From JBQCDV01 sp051960855 (GTDB lineage: Bacteria; Actinomycetota; Actinomycetes; JAJZTN01): a DNA stretch of 8,019 bases. The notes below the pieces were generated by a model, which was given only the letters and a program-made list of their open reading frames with translations, had not been told where the DNA came from and ran no database searches. Positions 1 through 8,019 of this stretch are shown in pieces (within the stretch, counting starts at the first letter, position 1; every line of letters starts with the position of its first letter). The stretch covers positions 1 through 8,019 of the forward strand of contig JBQCDV010000243.1 in the NCBI GenBank assembly GCA_051960855.1. The letters are read 5' to 3'. A program made the position numbers and the translations under genes.

Positions 1-130
1 GCGGGGGGGCCGGCCGCCGGCCCCGCCGGGGCCCCCCCCCGCGACGCGCACCCCCCCCCCCACCCCCCCCTCGCAGGCCCCGCCCTACGCCCCCCCCACG
101 AGCCCCCCCCCCGCGACGCGCCCCCCCCGC
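1..130. other. C-homopolymer low-complexity end, probable assembly artefact
   Basis: Almost the whole stretch is runs of 7 to 11 C (for example 51-61, 90-97, 103-112, 121-128) separated by short GC-rich words; GCGACGCG occurs at both 41-48 and 113-120. The composition changes abruptly to ordinary sequence near position 129. Read on the minus strand, the direction leaving the nucleotidase gene, it is poly-G, which is what two-colour sequencing chemistry gives when signal fades at read ends. No coding or RNA feature can be supported here. A genuine GC-rich structure that blocked sequencing is the alternative. Confidence 0.6.
3..38. repeat. Perfect 9-bp G/C inverted repeat
   Basis: GGGGGGGCC at 3-11 is the exact reverse complement of GGCCCCCCC at 30-38, with an 18-base GC-only spacer. 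It lies downstream of the minus-strand nucleotidase gene, so it could in principle be part of a terminator, but there is no T-tract and the surrounding sequence is suspected to be artefactual. Homopolymer arms also arise easily by chance in such sequence. Confidence 0.25.
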
Positions 131-165
131 TTCTCGTCAGCTGGACACTAATCTCGCATGACCGC

Positions 166-3054
166 CTACGGCGTGACGAGAACGATGCGTCCCGTGCCGT
201 CAGTCGGGGCAAACGGCGAGGCTGTGCTGCTGTTCGCGGTCAGGAACTTCGAGAAGGCATCGATGTCGAGACCGCCGATGTACTTGTCGGTGCCGTGTGT
301 GAAGGCGGCGAAGTTGTCACCACCGTCGGACAGGAAGTTGTTCGTGACGATGCGGAAGGTCTGCGACGTGTCGTTCTTCACGACCGTGCTGCCGATCTTC
401 ACGCTCCCGGAGACAACACTCGGTGTCGGCCCACTGGTGTAGCTGTAGGTGAAGCCCTTGCTCACCTGGAGGATCTTGGTCGCGCTGCCGGCATTGGCTC
501 CAGTCCACTGCTGCTGCAGCAGGTCGTAGATGTCCTTGCCCGTCACCGTCATCGAGACCAGGTAGTTGTTGAACGGCTGGACCGTGAAGGCGGCCTCGTA
601 GGTGACCTTGCCGTCCTTCGCCGCGAGGTCGGCGCGAATGCCGCCCGGGTTCATGAAGGCGACGACGGGCGTGCCGTGGTTGGCGACCACGGACGGGTCG
701 GCGAGCTGCGCGTCGGCAATGAGGTCACCCAGAGGCGACTCTCCCGAGGGCTTGGCGGTGCGGGTGACCACCGGTACCCCGGCTCCGTCGTTGTTGGTGG
801 GCGTGACGTAGCCGATCACCTTGCCCGCGATCGGTGCGACGAGCTGCTTGTACTTGTCGATGATCGACTGCACCCGGCTATCGGGAGTGACGCTGCGGTC
901 GACGACGACGTTCGCGCCGTCGACACTGCTGCGCACGATCTCCCGCGTCTTCTGGTCGTACTTCAGCTCGATGTCGGTGTAGAGCCGACCGTAGGACGAG
1001 GCGCTGGTCAGCAGGCGCGGCTGGCCGGCAGGGTCCTGCAGCGTGCAGACGTAGGGCTGGTGGGTGTGCCCGGAGATGACCAGGTCGATGGCCGGGTCGA
1101 GCTTGGCCGCGATCGGCAGGATGGGGCTGTCGCTCGCGAGCGTGCCGCCGTTGCCGCAGGCGGCGTCGTAGGCCGCCTTGCTGCCCGGGATCTCGTGCGC
1201 GACGCCCTTGTCGTCCTTCCAGGTCTCGCCGCCGACGACGGCGCCCTGGTGGATGAGCACGACGATCGAGTCCACGCCCTGCGCGCGCAGCGACGGGACG
1301 AGAGCGTTGGCGGTGGCCACTTCGTCCGTGAAGCTCAGGCCGGCGACGCCGGACTGCGTGACGATCGAGGGCGTCTCCTTCAGCGTCATGCCGATGAAGC
1401 CGACACGGGCGCCGTTCGGGAAGGTCTTGATCCAGGTCGGGGGCAGGATCGTCTGCCCCTTCTTGTCGCCACTGGCGTACTTCACGTTCGCAGCCAGGTA
1501 CTGGAAGCGAGCGCCCTTGAACGGCGCGGCCGGGTCGGCGCAGGAGTTCTGGTTGTCCTTGCCGTCCCCGTCAGCGAGGCAGCCGCCCTGCTGCATGCGC
1601 AGCAGCTCCTGGTAGCCCTCGTCGAACTCGTGGTTGCCGACCGCGGTGGCCTCGAGGCCGAGGCTGTTGAGCGCCTCGACCGTCGGCTCGTCGTGGAATG
1701 CGGCCGACAGCAGTGGACTCGCCCCGATCATGTCGCCGGCGCCCACGGTGACGGTGTTGGCGTGGCCCTGTCGTGCATTCGCGAGGTTGGCCGCCAGATA
1801 GGCGGCGCCACCCGCTGGGACGGAGTCGTTCACAACGGTGCCGTCAGCGTCGAGGTGGTGACCGGTGATGATGCTGCCGCCGGACTCCAGGTTGCCGTGG
1901 AAGTCGTTGAAGGACAGCACCTGCAGGGGCAGCAGCTGGTCCTTGGCCTCGATCTGGCCCTCGAGGGACAGCGCGACCGCGGCCGGGCCGCCGTAGACGT
2001 AGCCGCCGGTGAGGTCGCTCTCGTGCCGACCACTGAAGGCCACCGGCGCGCGCCCTGAGGTCACGGTGTCCGTGATGAGCACCGGGATGTGCAGCGACCC
2101 GGCATGCGCGGCGCCGGTCAGCGCGTCGGCGCCGCCCAGCGCCTGAGCGCCGGACGCGACGGCCATCTGGCTGGCCGAGAAGCTGGTGTGCGCGATGGCC
2201 CACTCCGCCACGAGGGAGGAGGTGTCGCCGCGGTCAACGCCGCCGAGCCGCACCGGCTCGCTGCCGGTGATGGCCTTGACCTGGGCGGCCACCGCGTCGC
2301 TGACCGCGCTGGCGCCACCCACGATGACGGCCTGCTCGATGCCGCGGTCCTTGAGCTCCTTGGCAGCGGTCGAGGACAGCGCGCCCGGCGACGTCAGCAG
2401 CAGGGGGACCTGCGCGCCTGCCGCAACCGCGCCCGCGGCCAGCGCGTCAGGGAAGTTGGCGCCGCTGGCGATCAGCGCCGTCTTCCGGCCCTCGACGGGG
2501 TGCCCCACCCCGCCGCGGTCCAGGACCTTCTCGTTGGTCGCGTAGCGGTCGATGCCACCCAGCCGCTGGGCGGAGTAGTCGGCGTTGAGACGCGCGTACT
2601 GGGCGTCGGAGATGGCGGCGCTGCCGCCGATGACGACCACGCGGGTGACCCCGAGGGACCGCAGGGCGTTGAGTGTGGCCGAGGGGGTCGTGTCATGCGA
2701 GGTGAGCAGGATAGGGGCGTGGAGGGCGCCGGCGAGGTAGCTGGCCGACAGGGCGTCCGCGAAGGACCCTCGGTCGCCGTTCGCGAGCAGCGCCGTGTCG
2801 GCGCCGTTCGGGTAGGTCGCGGCCGCGATCTGCGCGGCGGTCTCCCAGCGGTCGTCCCCCGCCACGCGCGTTAGTGGCACGGCCACGTCGCTGTCGGTCG
2901 CCGCCTGCGCTGACGCGCGAGAGCTGCCGTCCGAGCCGGCCGCCGCGGCGGCCGGCAGCGTCCCCGCACCCGCGGCGACGAGAGATACCACCGCGAACGG
3001 CGCTGCCAGTGCAGCTCGCCGTCGCCCACTCCCCTTGGAGCGAAAACTGCTCAC
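166..3054 (-). CDS. Secreted 5'-nucleotidase/metallophosphatase with N-terminal cell-wall-binding repeats
   Basis: The 962-residue protein is predicted to remove phosphate from extracellular nucleotides; UshA relatives also cleave UDP-sugars or 2',3'-cyclic nucleotides, so the substrate is open. A basic N-terminus (RRR at 11-13), a hydrophobic stretch and an Ala-rich site near 35-39 form a Sec-type signal. Three CWB2-like repeats follow (about 63-156, 165-262, 268-366), marked by GxDR, DAL and IVGG-type motifs. The metallophosphatase domain (378-670) has all metal motifs: D384/H386, GD at 440-441, GNHE 473-476, H602 and GHTH 662-665. The C-terminal 5'-nucleotidase domain (740-940) has NPGGIR 802-807, a GF pair at 867-868 and NFLSDGGDNF 906-915, which supply the substrate pocket in this family. 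Only four Cys (492, 505, 633, 670) are present, fitting two extracellular disulfides. Start is GTG with a good ribosome site; stop is TAG. It is divergent from mshD. Family assignment is firm; surface anchoring is inferred. Confidence 0.93.
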   Translation of the reverse strand: MSSFRSKGSGRRRAALAAPFAVVSLVAAGAGTLPAAAAAGSDGSSRASAQAATDSDVAVPLTRVAGDDRWETAAQIAAATYPNGADTALLANGDRGSFADALSASYLAGALHAPILLTSHDTTPSATLNALRSLGVTRVVVIGGSAAISDAQYARLNADYSAQRLGGIDRYATNEKVLDRGGVGHPVEGRKTALIASGANFPDALAAGAVAAGAQVPLLLTSPGALSSTAAKELKDRGIEQAVIVGGASAVSDAVAAQVKAITGSEPVRLGGVDRGDTSSLVAEWAIAHTSFSASQMAVASGAQALGGADALTGAAHAGSLHIPVLITDTVTSGRAPVAFSGRHESDLTGGYVYGGPAAVALSLEGQIEAKDQLLPLQVLSFNDFHGNLESGGSIITGHHLDADGTVVNDSVPAGGAAYLAANLANARQGHANTVTVGAGDMIGASPLLSAAFHDEPTVEALNSLGLEATAVGNHEFDEGYQELLRMQQGGCLADGDGKDNQNSCADPAAPFKGARFQYLAANVKYASGDKKGQTILPPTWIKTFPNGARVGFIGMTLKETPSIVTQSGVAGLSFTDEVATANALVPSLRAQGVDSIVVLIHQGAVVGGETWKDDKGVAHEIPGSKAAYDAACGNGGTLASDSPILPIAAKLDPAIDLVISGHTHQPYVCTLQDPAGQPRLLTSASSYGRLYTDIELKYDQKTREIVRSSVDGANVVVDRSVTPDSRVQSIIDKYKQLVAPIAGKVIGYVTPTNNDGAGVPVVTRTAKPSGESPLGDLIADAQLADPSVVANHGTPVVAFMNPGGIRADLAAKDGKVTYEAAFTVQPFNNYLVSMTVTGKDIYDLLQQQWTGANAGSATKILQVSKGFTYSYTSGPTPSVVSGSVKIGSTVVKNDTSQTFRIVTNNFLSDGGDNFAAFTHGTDKYIGGLDIDAFSKFLTANSSTASPFAPTDGTGRIVLVTP

Positions 3055-3059
3055 CTGGG

Positions 3060-3064
3060 CTCCT
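3060..3064 (-). promoter_or_regulatory. Ribosome binding site of the nucleotidase gene
   Basis: On the minus strand AGGAG is followed by five bases (CCCAG) and then GTG at 3054-3052. This strong Shine-Dalgarno match at ideal spacing fixes the GTG start, and the encoded N-terminus is a normal signal peptide. A TAAGGT at 3114-3109 (minus strand) could be the -10 element, but I see no convincing -35 partner. Confidence 0.8.
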
Positions 3065-3147
3065 TTTTCCTGATGTTCGTGCTCGCCCCGATATGGGAGA
3101 GCCCGGCGACCTTAGCCGTCCACGGGAAAGAAGAGAAGACCCTCGCA

Positions 3148-3174
3148 TTGCCAACCTTTGACACCTCGTAGGGT
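3148..3174 (+). promoter_or_regulatory. Candidate mshD operon promoter, possibly leaderless
   Basis: TAGGGT at 3169-3174 fits the actinobacterial TANNNT -10 pattern and ends seven bases before the GTG at 3182, so transcription would start at or next to the start codon. TTGCCA at 3148-3153 is a possible -35 with a shortish 15-base spacer. A perfect consensus-like TTGACA at 3158-3163 lies too close to this -10 to work with it, and its own -10 would fall inside the gene. Leaderless mRNAs with this geometry are common in actinobacteria. The alternative is a leadered mRNA that uses AGGG at 3170-3173 as ribosome site, eight bases from the GTG. Confidence 0.4.
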
Positions 3175-3183
3175 GCGAGGTGT
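3161..3183. repeat. Perfect 8-bp inverted repeat around the mshD -10 and start codon
   Basis: ACACCTCG at 3161-3168 and CGAGGTGT at 3176-3183 are exact reverse complements with a seven-base spacer, TAGGGTG, which contains the candidate -10 element. The right arm runs into the GTG start at 3182. The geometry suits an operator for a dimeric repressor, or an RNA hairpin if transcription begins further upstream. No known regulator motif was recognised. Confidence 0.5.
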
Positions 3184-4179
3184 GAGCGGCCCACCCGACG
3201 TCGACGTTCACGACCGCCTGCCCGCAGCCGACGCTGCCGCCGTTCGCGAGATCGCCCTGCAGGCCACCGACGCTGACGGCGTTCCCCCGCTGTCCGAGCA
3301 CGTCCTGCTGCACCTGCGCCACGGCGGGGACGCCTCCGGACGGCACCTCCTCGTCCGCGAGGAGGGGCGGGTCATCGGCTACGCCCACCTCGACGAGACC
3401 GACCCGGTCGAAGGCGGCAGCGCCGAGCTCGTCGTCGCGCCGGCGGCGCGCGGGCGCGGAGTCGGCCGCGAGCTCCTGAGCGCGCTGCTCGCCCAGACCG
3501 CGTCACCCCATCGGCTGCGGCTGTGGGCGCACGGGGAGCAGTCCGGGGCGGTGGAGCTGGCGCGTGGCGCAGGGTTCGTCGAGATGCGGCGCCTGGTGCA
3601 GCTGCGTCGTTCCCTCCGAACGCCGCTGCCGGCAGTGGCGGTCCCCGCTGGGGTGCGCGTCTCCACCTTCCGCGGCGGGCAGGACGAGGAGGCCTGGCTG
3701 GCCCTCAATGCCCGTGCCTTCCAGTGGCACCCGGAGCAGGGCCGCTGGGGTCTCACCGACCTCGCGGCGCGCGAGGCGGAGCCCTGGTTCGACCCCGCCG
3801 GCTTTTTCCTCGCGTGGTCGCAGGACCAGCTCGTCGGCTTCCACTGGACCAAGGTCCACGGCGGCTTCCCCGCAGACGCGCAGGAGGGGGCCGGCCAGCG
3901 GGCGGCCGAGGCGGTGGCCCAGCAGCCGAGCCTGCATGGGCACGACGTGCTGGGCGAGGTGTACGTCGTGGGCGTCGACCCTGAGGCCCGCGGTCGCGGC
4001 CTGGCGCGCGCGCTGACGCTGCTGGGCCTGCATCACCTGCGAGCCGTCGGTGTCGACGAGGTGATGCTCTACGCCGAGGCGGACAACACCGCAGCCCTCC
4101 GTCTCTACGAGGGGCTGGGCTTCGTCCGCCACGACGTCGACCGGATGTTCCGTTCACCTGGGCGTGCCACCATGCCCTC

Positions 4180-4183
<4 letters not shown>
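3182..4183 (+). CDS. mshD: Mycothiol synthase (MshD)
   Basis: This 333-residue protein is predicted to catalyse the last step of mycothiol synthesis, acetylating the cysteinyl amine of Cys-GlcN-Ins with acetyl-CoA. It has the tandem GNAT layout of the family. The N-terminal domain carries a recognisable acetyl-CoA loop (VVAPAARGRGVG, 84-95). The C-terminal, catalytic-type domain carries GFHWTKVH (219-226), EVYVVGVDPEARGRGLA (259-275) and YAEADNTAALRLYEGLGF (297-314), all characteristic of MshD. GTG at 3182 was chosen because the protein then starts where relatives do; TTG 3158 and GTG 3173 are in frame but fall before or within the likely promoter. Oddities are an extra Ala/Gly/Gln-rich stretch (about 227-256) between WTKVH and the LGEVYV strand, and a length slightly above the roughly 300-315 residues usual for the family. 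It is first gene of an apparent operon, overlapping ppk1 by four bases. Confidence 0.92.
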
Positions 4184-6449
<2,266 letters not shown>

Positions 6450-6453
<4 letters not shown>

Positions 6454-7370
6454 CGCCCTCACCGACCGCAGTCGGGGACGGCTTGCCGCCCGTCCTCGCG
6501 GCCGGCGGCGTGGTGTGGCGCGGCCTCGGAGACGACCTTCAGGTCGCCCTCGTGCACCGACCGCGCTACGACGACTGGTCGCTGCCGAAGGGGAAGCGGG
6601 ACCGCGGAGAGCACCTGGTCGTCACCGCCGTACGAGAGATCTGGGAGGAGACGGGCGCCCGGGTCCGCCTCGGAGCGAGCCTGGGCACCATCACCTACCC
6701 GGTTCTCGACGGCGCCGGGCGTCAACGCGACAAGACCGTCCACTTCTGGTCGGCCGCCTTCGAGGAAGGCGACTTCACGCCGAACGACGAAGTCGACGAG
6801 CTCGCGTGGTGCTCGGTGCCGGCCGCGCGGCGACGGCTGACGCGGCAGGCGGAGGTGGACGTCCTCGACCGTTTCGCCGCCACGCCGCCCGCCGTCACGA
6901 CGCCGTTCGTCGTCCTCCGTCATGCCGAGGCGGTGCCGCGCGATGCGTGGCAGGGGCCCGACGACCGGCGCCCACTCAGCGCCCACGGGGTCGAGCAGGC
7001 GCACGCGCTCGCCCGCGTGCTGCCGGCGTTCGGCGTGCTGTCGGTCGTGACCTCAGCCGCCACGCGGACGCGCGCGACGGTGGAGCCGTACGCTCGCGCT
7101 ACTCGGCAGCGGCCGCGTATCGACGCGCGCCTCGGCGAGGCACGCCTGACAGGGACGGAGCTCGACTCCTTGCAGGACTGGGCGGCGGCCGCGGCGGTGC
7201 TCTGCACCCACCGCCCTGTCATCCCCGTTCTGCTCGACGAGCTGCGGGCGCTGGCCGCAGTACCGCTGCCGCCCCTCGCCCCCCTCGCGCCCGGGGACTT
7301 CGTCGTCACGCACGTCGACGAGTCCGCTGCGCGCCCACGCCCCCTCACCTGGCAGCTCGTCACCATCTGA
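6450..7370 (+). CDS. mutT1: MutT1-like NUDIX hydrolase fused to histidine phosphatase domain
   Basis: The 306-residue protein resembles mycobacterial MutT1, which converts 8-oxo-dGTP and 8-oxo-GTP to less phosphorylated forms and also cuts dinucleoside polyphosphates. The NUDIX domain (about 13-145) has WSLPKGK (43-49) and an exact Nudix box, G-x5-E-x7-REIWEETGA, at 48-70; the glutamates bind the metal ions. The second half (from about 152) is a SixA/phosphoglycerate-mutase-type domain with LRHAEA (R157, H158) in place of the classic RHG, as in other MutT1 proteins, and a second candidate catalytic His in CTHRPVIP (H254). GTG at 6450 overlaps the ppk1 stop as GTGA, with no Shine-Dalgarno, so coupled translation is likely; an upstream in-frame extension to 6324 would lie wholly inside ppk1 and lacks homology. 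Proximity of ppk1 and mutT1 is also seen in mycobacteria, though in another orientation. The exact substrate is inferred. Confidence 0.88.
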
Positions 7371-7394
7371 CCCGCGCGCAAGCCGTCGGCGCGA

Positions 7395-7416
7395 GTTCAC
7401 CCCCGGTTCACCCGAG
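7395..7416 (+). promoter_or_regulatory. PHO box (PhoP-binding direct repeats) upstream of pstS
   Basis: Two directly adjacent 11-bp units, GTTCACCCCCG (7395-7405) and GTTCACCCGAG (7406-7416), share the first eight bases exactly. This is the arrangement of the Streptomyces PhoP core operator, whose units start GTTCACC and repeat every 11 bp. The flanking 11-mers do not match, so this is a minimal two-unit site. Relative to the candidate promoter at 7444-7449 it covers roughly -61 to -40, where an activator would contact RNA polymerase. It predicts phosphate-starvation induction of pstS. Confidence 0.82.
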
Positions 7417-7443
7417 CCCCCGGGGAGCGTCAACTCGCCTCCC

Positions 7444-7449
7444 TAGCGT
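7444..7449 (+). promoter_or_regulatory. Candidate pstS -10 element
   Basis: TAGCGT fits TANNNT and would place the transcript start near 7456, giving a leader of about 41 bases. The -35 position, near 7421-7426, has no good match to TTGACA, as expected for a promoter that depends on an activator bound at the adjacent PHO box. Confidence 0.45.
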
Positions 7450-7480
7450 CGAGGACGTCAGACCTTCCTCCTCCTCGAAC

Positions 7481-7486
7481 GAGAGG
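7481..7486 (+). promoter_or_regulatory. Ribosome binding site of pstS
   Basis: GAGAGG lies ten bases before GTG 7497. It is slightly far but is the only purine-rich match in the leader, and it supports the GTG start that gives a clean lipoprotein signal. Confidence 0.6.
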
Positions 7487-7496
7487 CACCCTCGAC

Positions 7497-8019
7497 GTGA
7501 AGCTCCAGCGCTTCGCCGGCCTGTCGGCCGTCACCGTGGCCGGACTGCTCGCTCTGAGCGCCTGCGGAACAGACAGCAACAACTCCAACGTCGGCGGCAC
7601 GGCCAACGCGGGCGCTTCGAGCTCCAGCTCCGCGGCCACGGACAGTAGCTCCGCAAGCGGCAGCAGCACCGCAGGCATCGCCGACTGCGGCAGCGGCACC
7701 CTGCAGGCCGCCGGTTCCAGTGCTCAAAAGCCCGCCATGACCGCGTGGATCACGGCCTACCAGCAGGCCTGCAGCAGCGCCGCGATCAACTACGACGCGC
7801 AGGGATCGGGATACGGCATCCAGCAGTTCAGCCAGGGCCAGGTCCCCCTCGCCGGGTCAGACTCCCACCTCAAGCCCGAGGAGCAGACCGCCGCCGACCA
7901 GCGCTGCAAGACGGGCAAGGCGATCGACCTGCCGATGGTGGCTACGCCGGTGGCCTTCATCTACAACATCAGCGGCGTGGACAAGCTGACCGTCACGCCT
8001 GAGGTCCTGGCGAAGATCT
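7497..8019 (+). CDS. pstS: Phosphate-binding lipoprotein PstS (5' part, runs off window)
   Basis: PstS captures inorganic phosphate outside the membrane and delivers it to the PstCAB transporter. Only the first 174 codons are present (relatives are about 370 residues), with no stop before the window end. The GTG start gives a lipoprotein signal: KLQR, a hydrophobic stretch, then the lipobox L20-S-A-C23, so Cys23 should carry the lipid anchor. Residues 24-60 are a Ser/Ala/Gly-rich tether. The mature domain shows the phosphate-binding loops of the family: AAGSSAQ (71-77), GSGYGIQQF (103-111) and AGSDSHLKPEE (119-129). It follows mutT1 by 126 bp, has its own PHO box and promoter, and in other actinobacteria heads a pstSCAB operon, so pstC would be expected just beyond the edge. 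Transcription from the mshD operon could also reach it, as no terminator is seen between. Confidence 0.94.
   Translation, partial: MKLQRFAGLSAVTVAGLLALSACGTDSNNSNVGGTANAGASSSSSAATDSSSASGSSTAGIADCGSGTLQAAGSSAQKPAMTAWITAYQQACSSAAINYDAQGSGYGIQQFSQGQVPLAGSDSHLKPEEQTAADQRCKTGKAIDLPMVATPVAFIYNISGVDKLTVTPEVLAKI

Noticed and set aside
295..2058. 587-codon open frame on the plus strand opposite the nucleotidase gene
   Set aside because: Val/Asp/Arg/Gly-rich product without recognisable motifs, fully antisense to a gene with complete catalytic motifs; the same codon-bias effect.
2693..3388. 231-codon minus-strand frame spanning the divergent promoter region
   Set aside because: It overlaps the nucleotidase in another frame and mshD on the opposite strand, and looks like an antisense shadow joined through the intergenic gap.
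4152..4162. Single GTTCACC unit 21 bp upstream of the ppk1 start
   Set aside because: The adjacent 11-mers on both sides do not match, so it is not a two-unit PHO box, and the bases encode the end of MshD. GTTCACG at 3206-3212 was dropped for the same reason.
7371..7430. Possible terminator after mutT1
   Set aside because: GCGCG/CGCGC arms near 7373-7393 and the CCCCGGGG palindrome are weak or loopless and no T-tract follows; the PHO box occupies this stretch.
7745..8002. 85-codon plus-strand frame inside pstS
   Set aside because: Out of frame with pstS, Arg/Gln/Gly-rich, and the pstS frame gives clear phosphate-binding loops across the same bases.
8014..8019. AGATCT (a BglII site) exactly at the window end
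   Set aside because: It could hint at a cloning boundary, but one six-base match at an arbitrary edge is weak evidence and the pstS frame is uninterrupted up to it.

Overview
The window is high-GC bacterial DNA carrying a mycothiol synthase gene. Mycothiol is made almost only by Actinomycetota, and the other genes (a MutT1-type NUDIX/histidine-phosphatase fusion, a long PPK1, an actinobacterial-style PstS) agree. I cannot name the genus; Micrococcales or a similar lineage is only a guess.

Layout. Bases 1-130 are extremely C-rich homopolymer sequence that looks more like a contig-end artefact than real DNA. Bases 166-3054 (minus strand) encode a large secreted protein with three cell-wall-binding (CWB2-type) repeats fused to a complete UshA-type 5'-nucleotidase. 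A 127-bp divergent intergenic region follows, then a plus-strand run: mshD (3182-4183), ppk1 (4180-6453) and a mutT1-like gene (6450-7370). These three are joined by two identical 4-bp GTGA start/stop overlaps, so they very probably form one translationally coupled operon. After a 126-bp gap comes the 5' half of pstS (7497 to the window end), the phosphate-binding lipoprotein of the Pst transporter; it runs off the edge.

Theme. Apart from mshD, every gene concerns phosphorus: a surface nucleotidase that would free phosphate from extracellular nucleotides, PstS that captures it, PPK1 that stores it as polyphosphate, and a NUDIX hydrolase that cleans nucleotide pools. The gap before pstS holds two adjacent 11-bp direct repeats starting GTTCACC, the form of a PhoP-binding PHO box described in Streptomyces, just upstream of a plausible promoter. 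From memory, a similar order of nucleotidase, mshD, ppk, mutT and pst genes occurs in Streptomyces, so the neighbourhood is probably a conserved actinobacterial one rather than a new system.

Most worth a second look: the cell-wall-binding/nucleotidase fusion, the PHO box, and the mshD start region, where a perfect 8-bp inverted repeat surrounds the likely -10 element and reaches into a probably leaderless GTG start. No tRNA, rRNA, CRISPR array or mobile element was seen.
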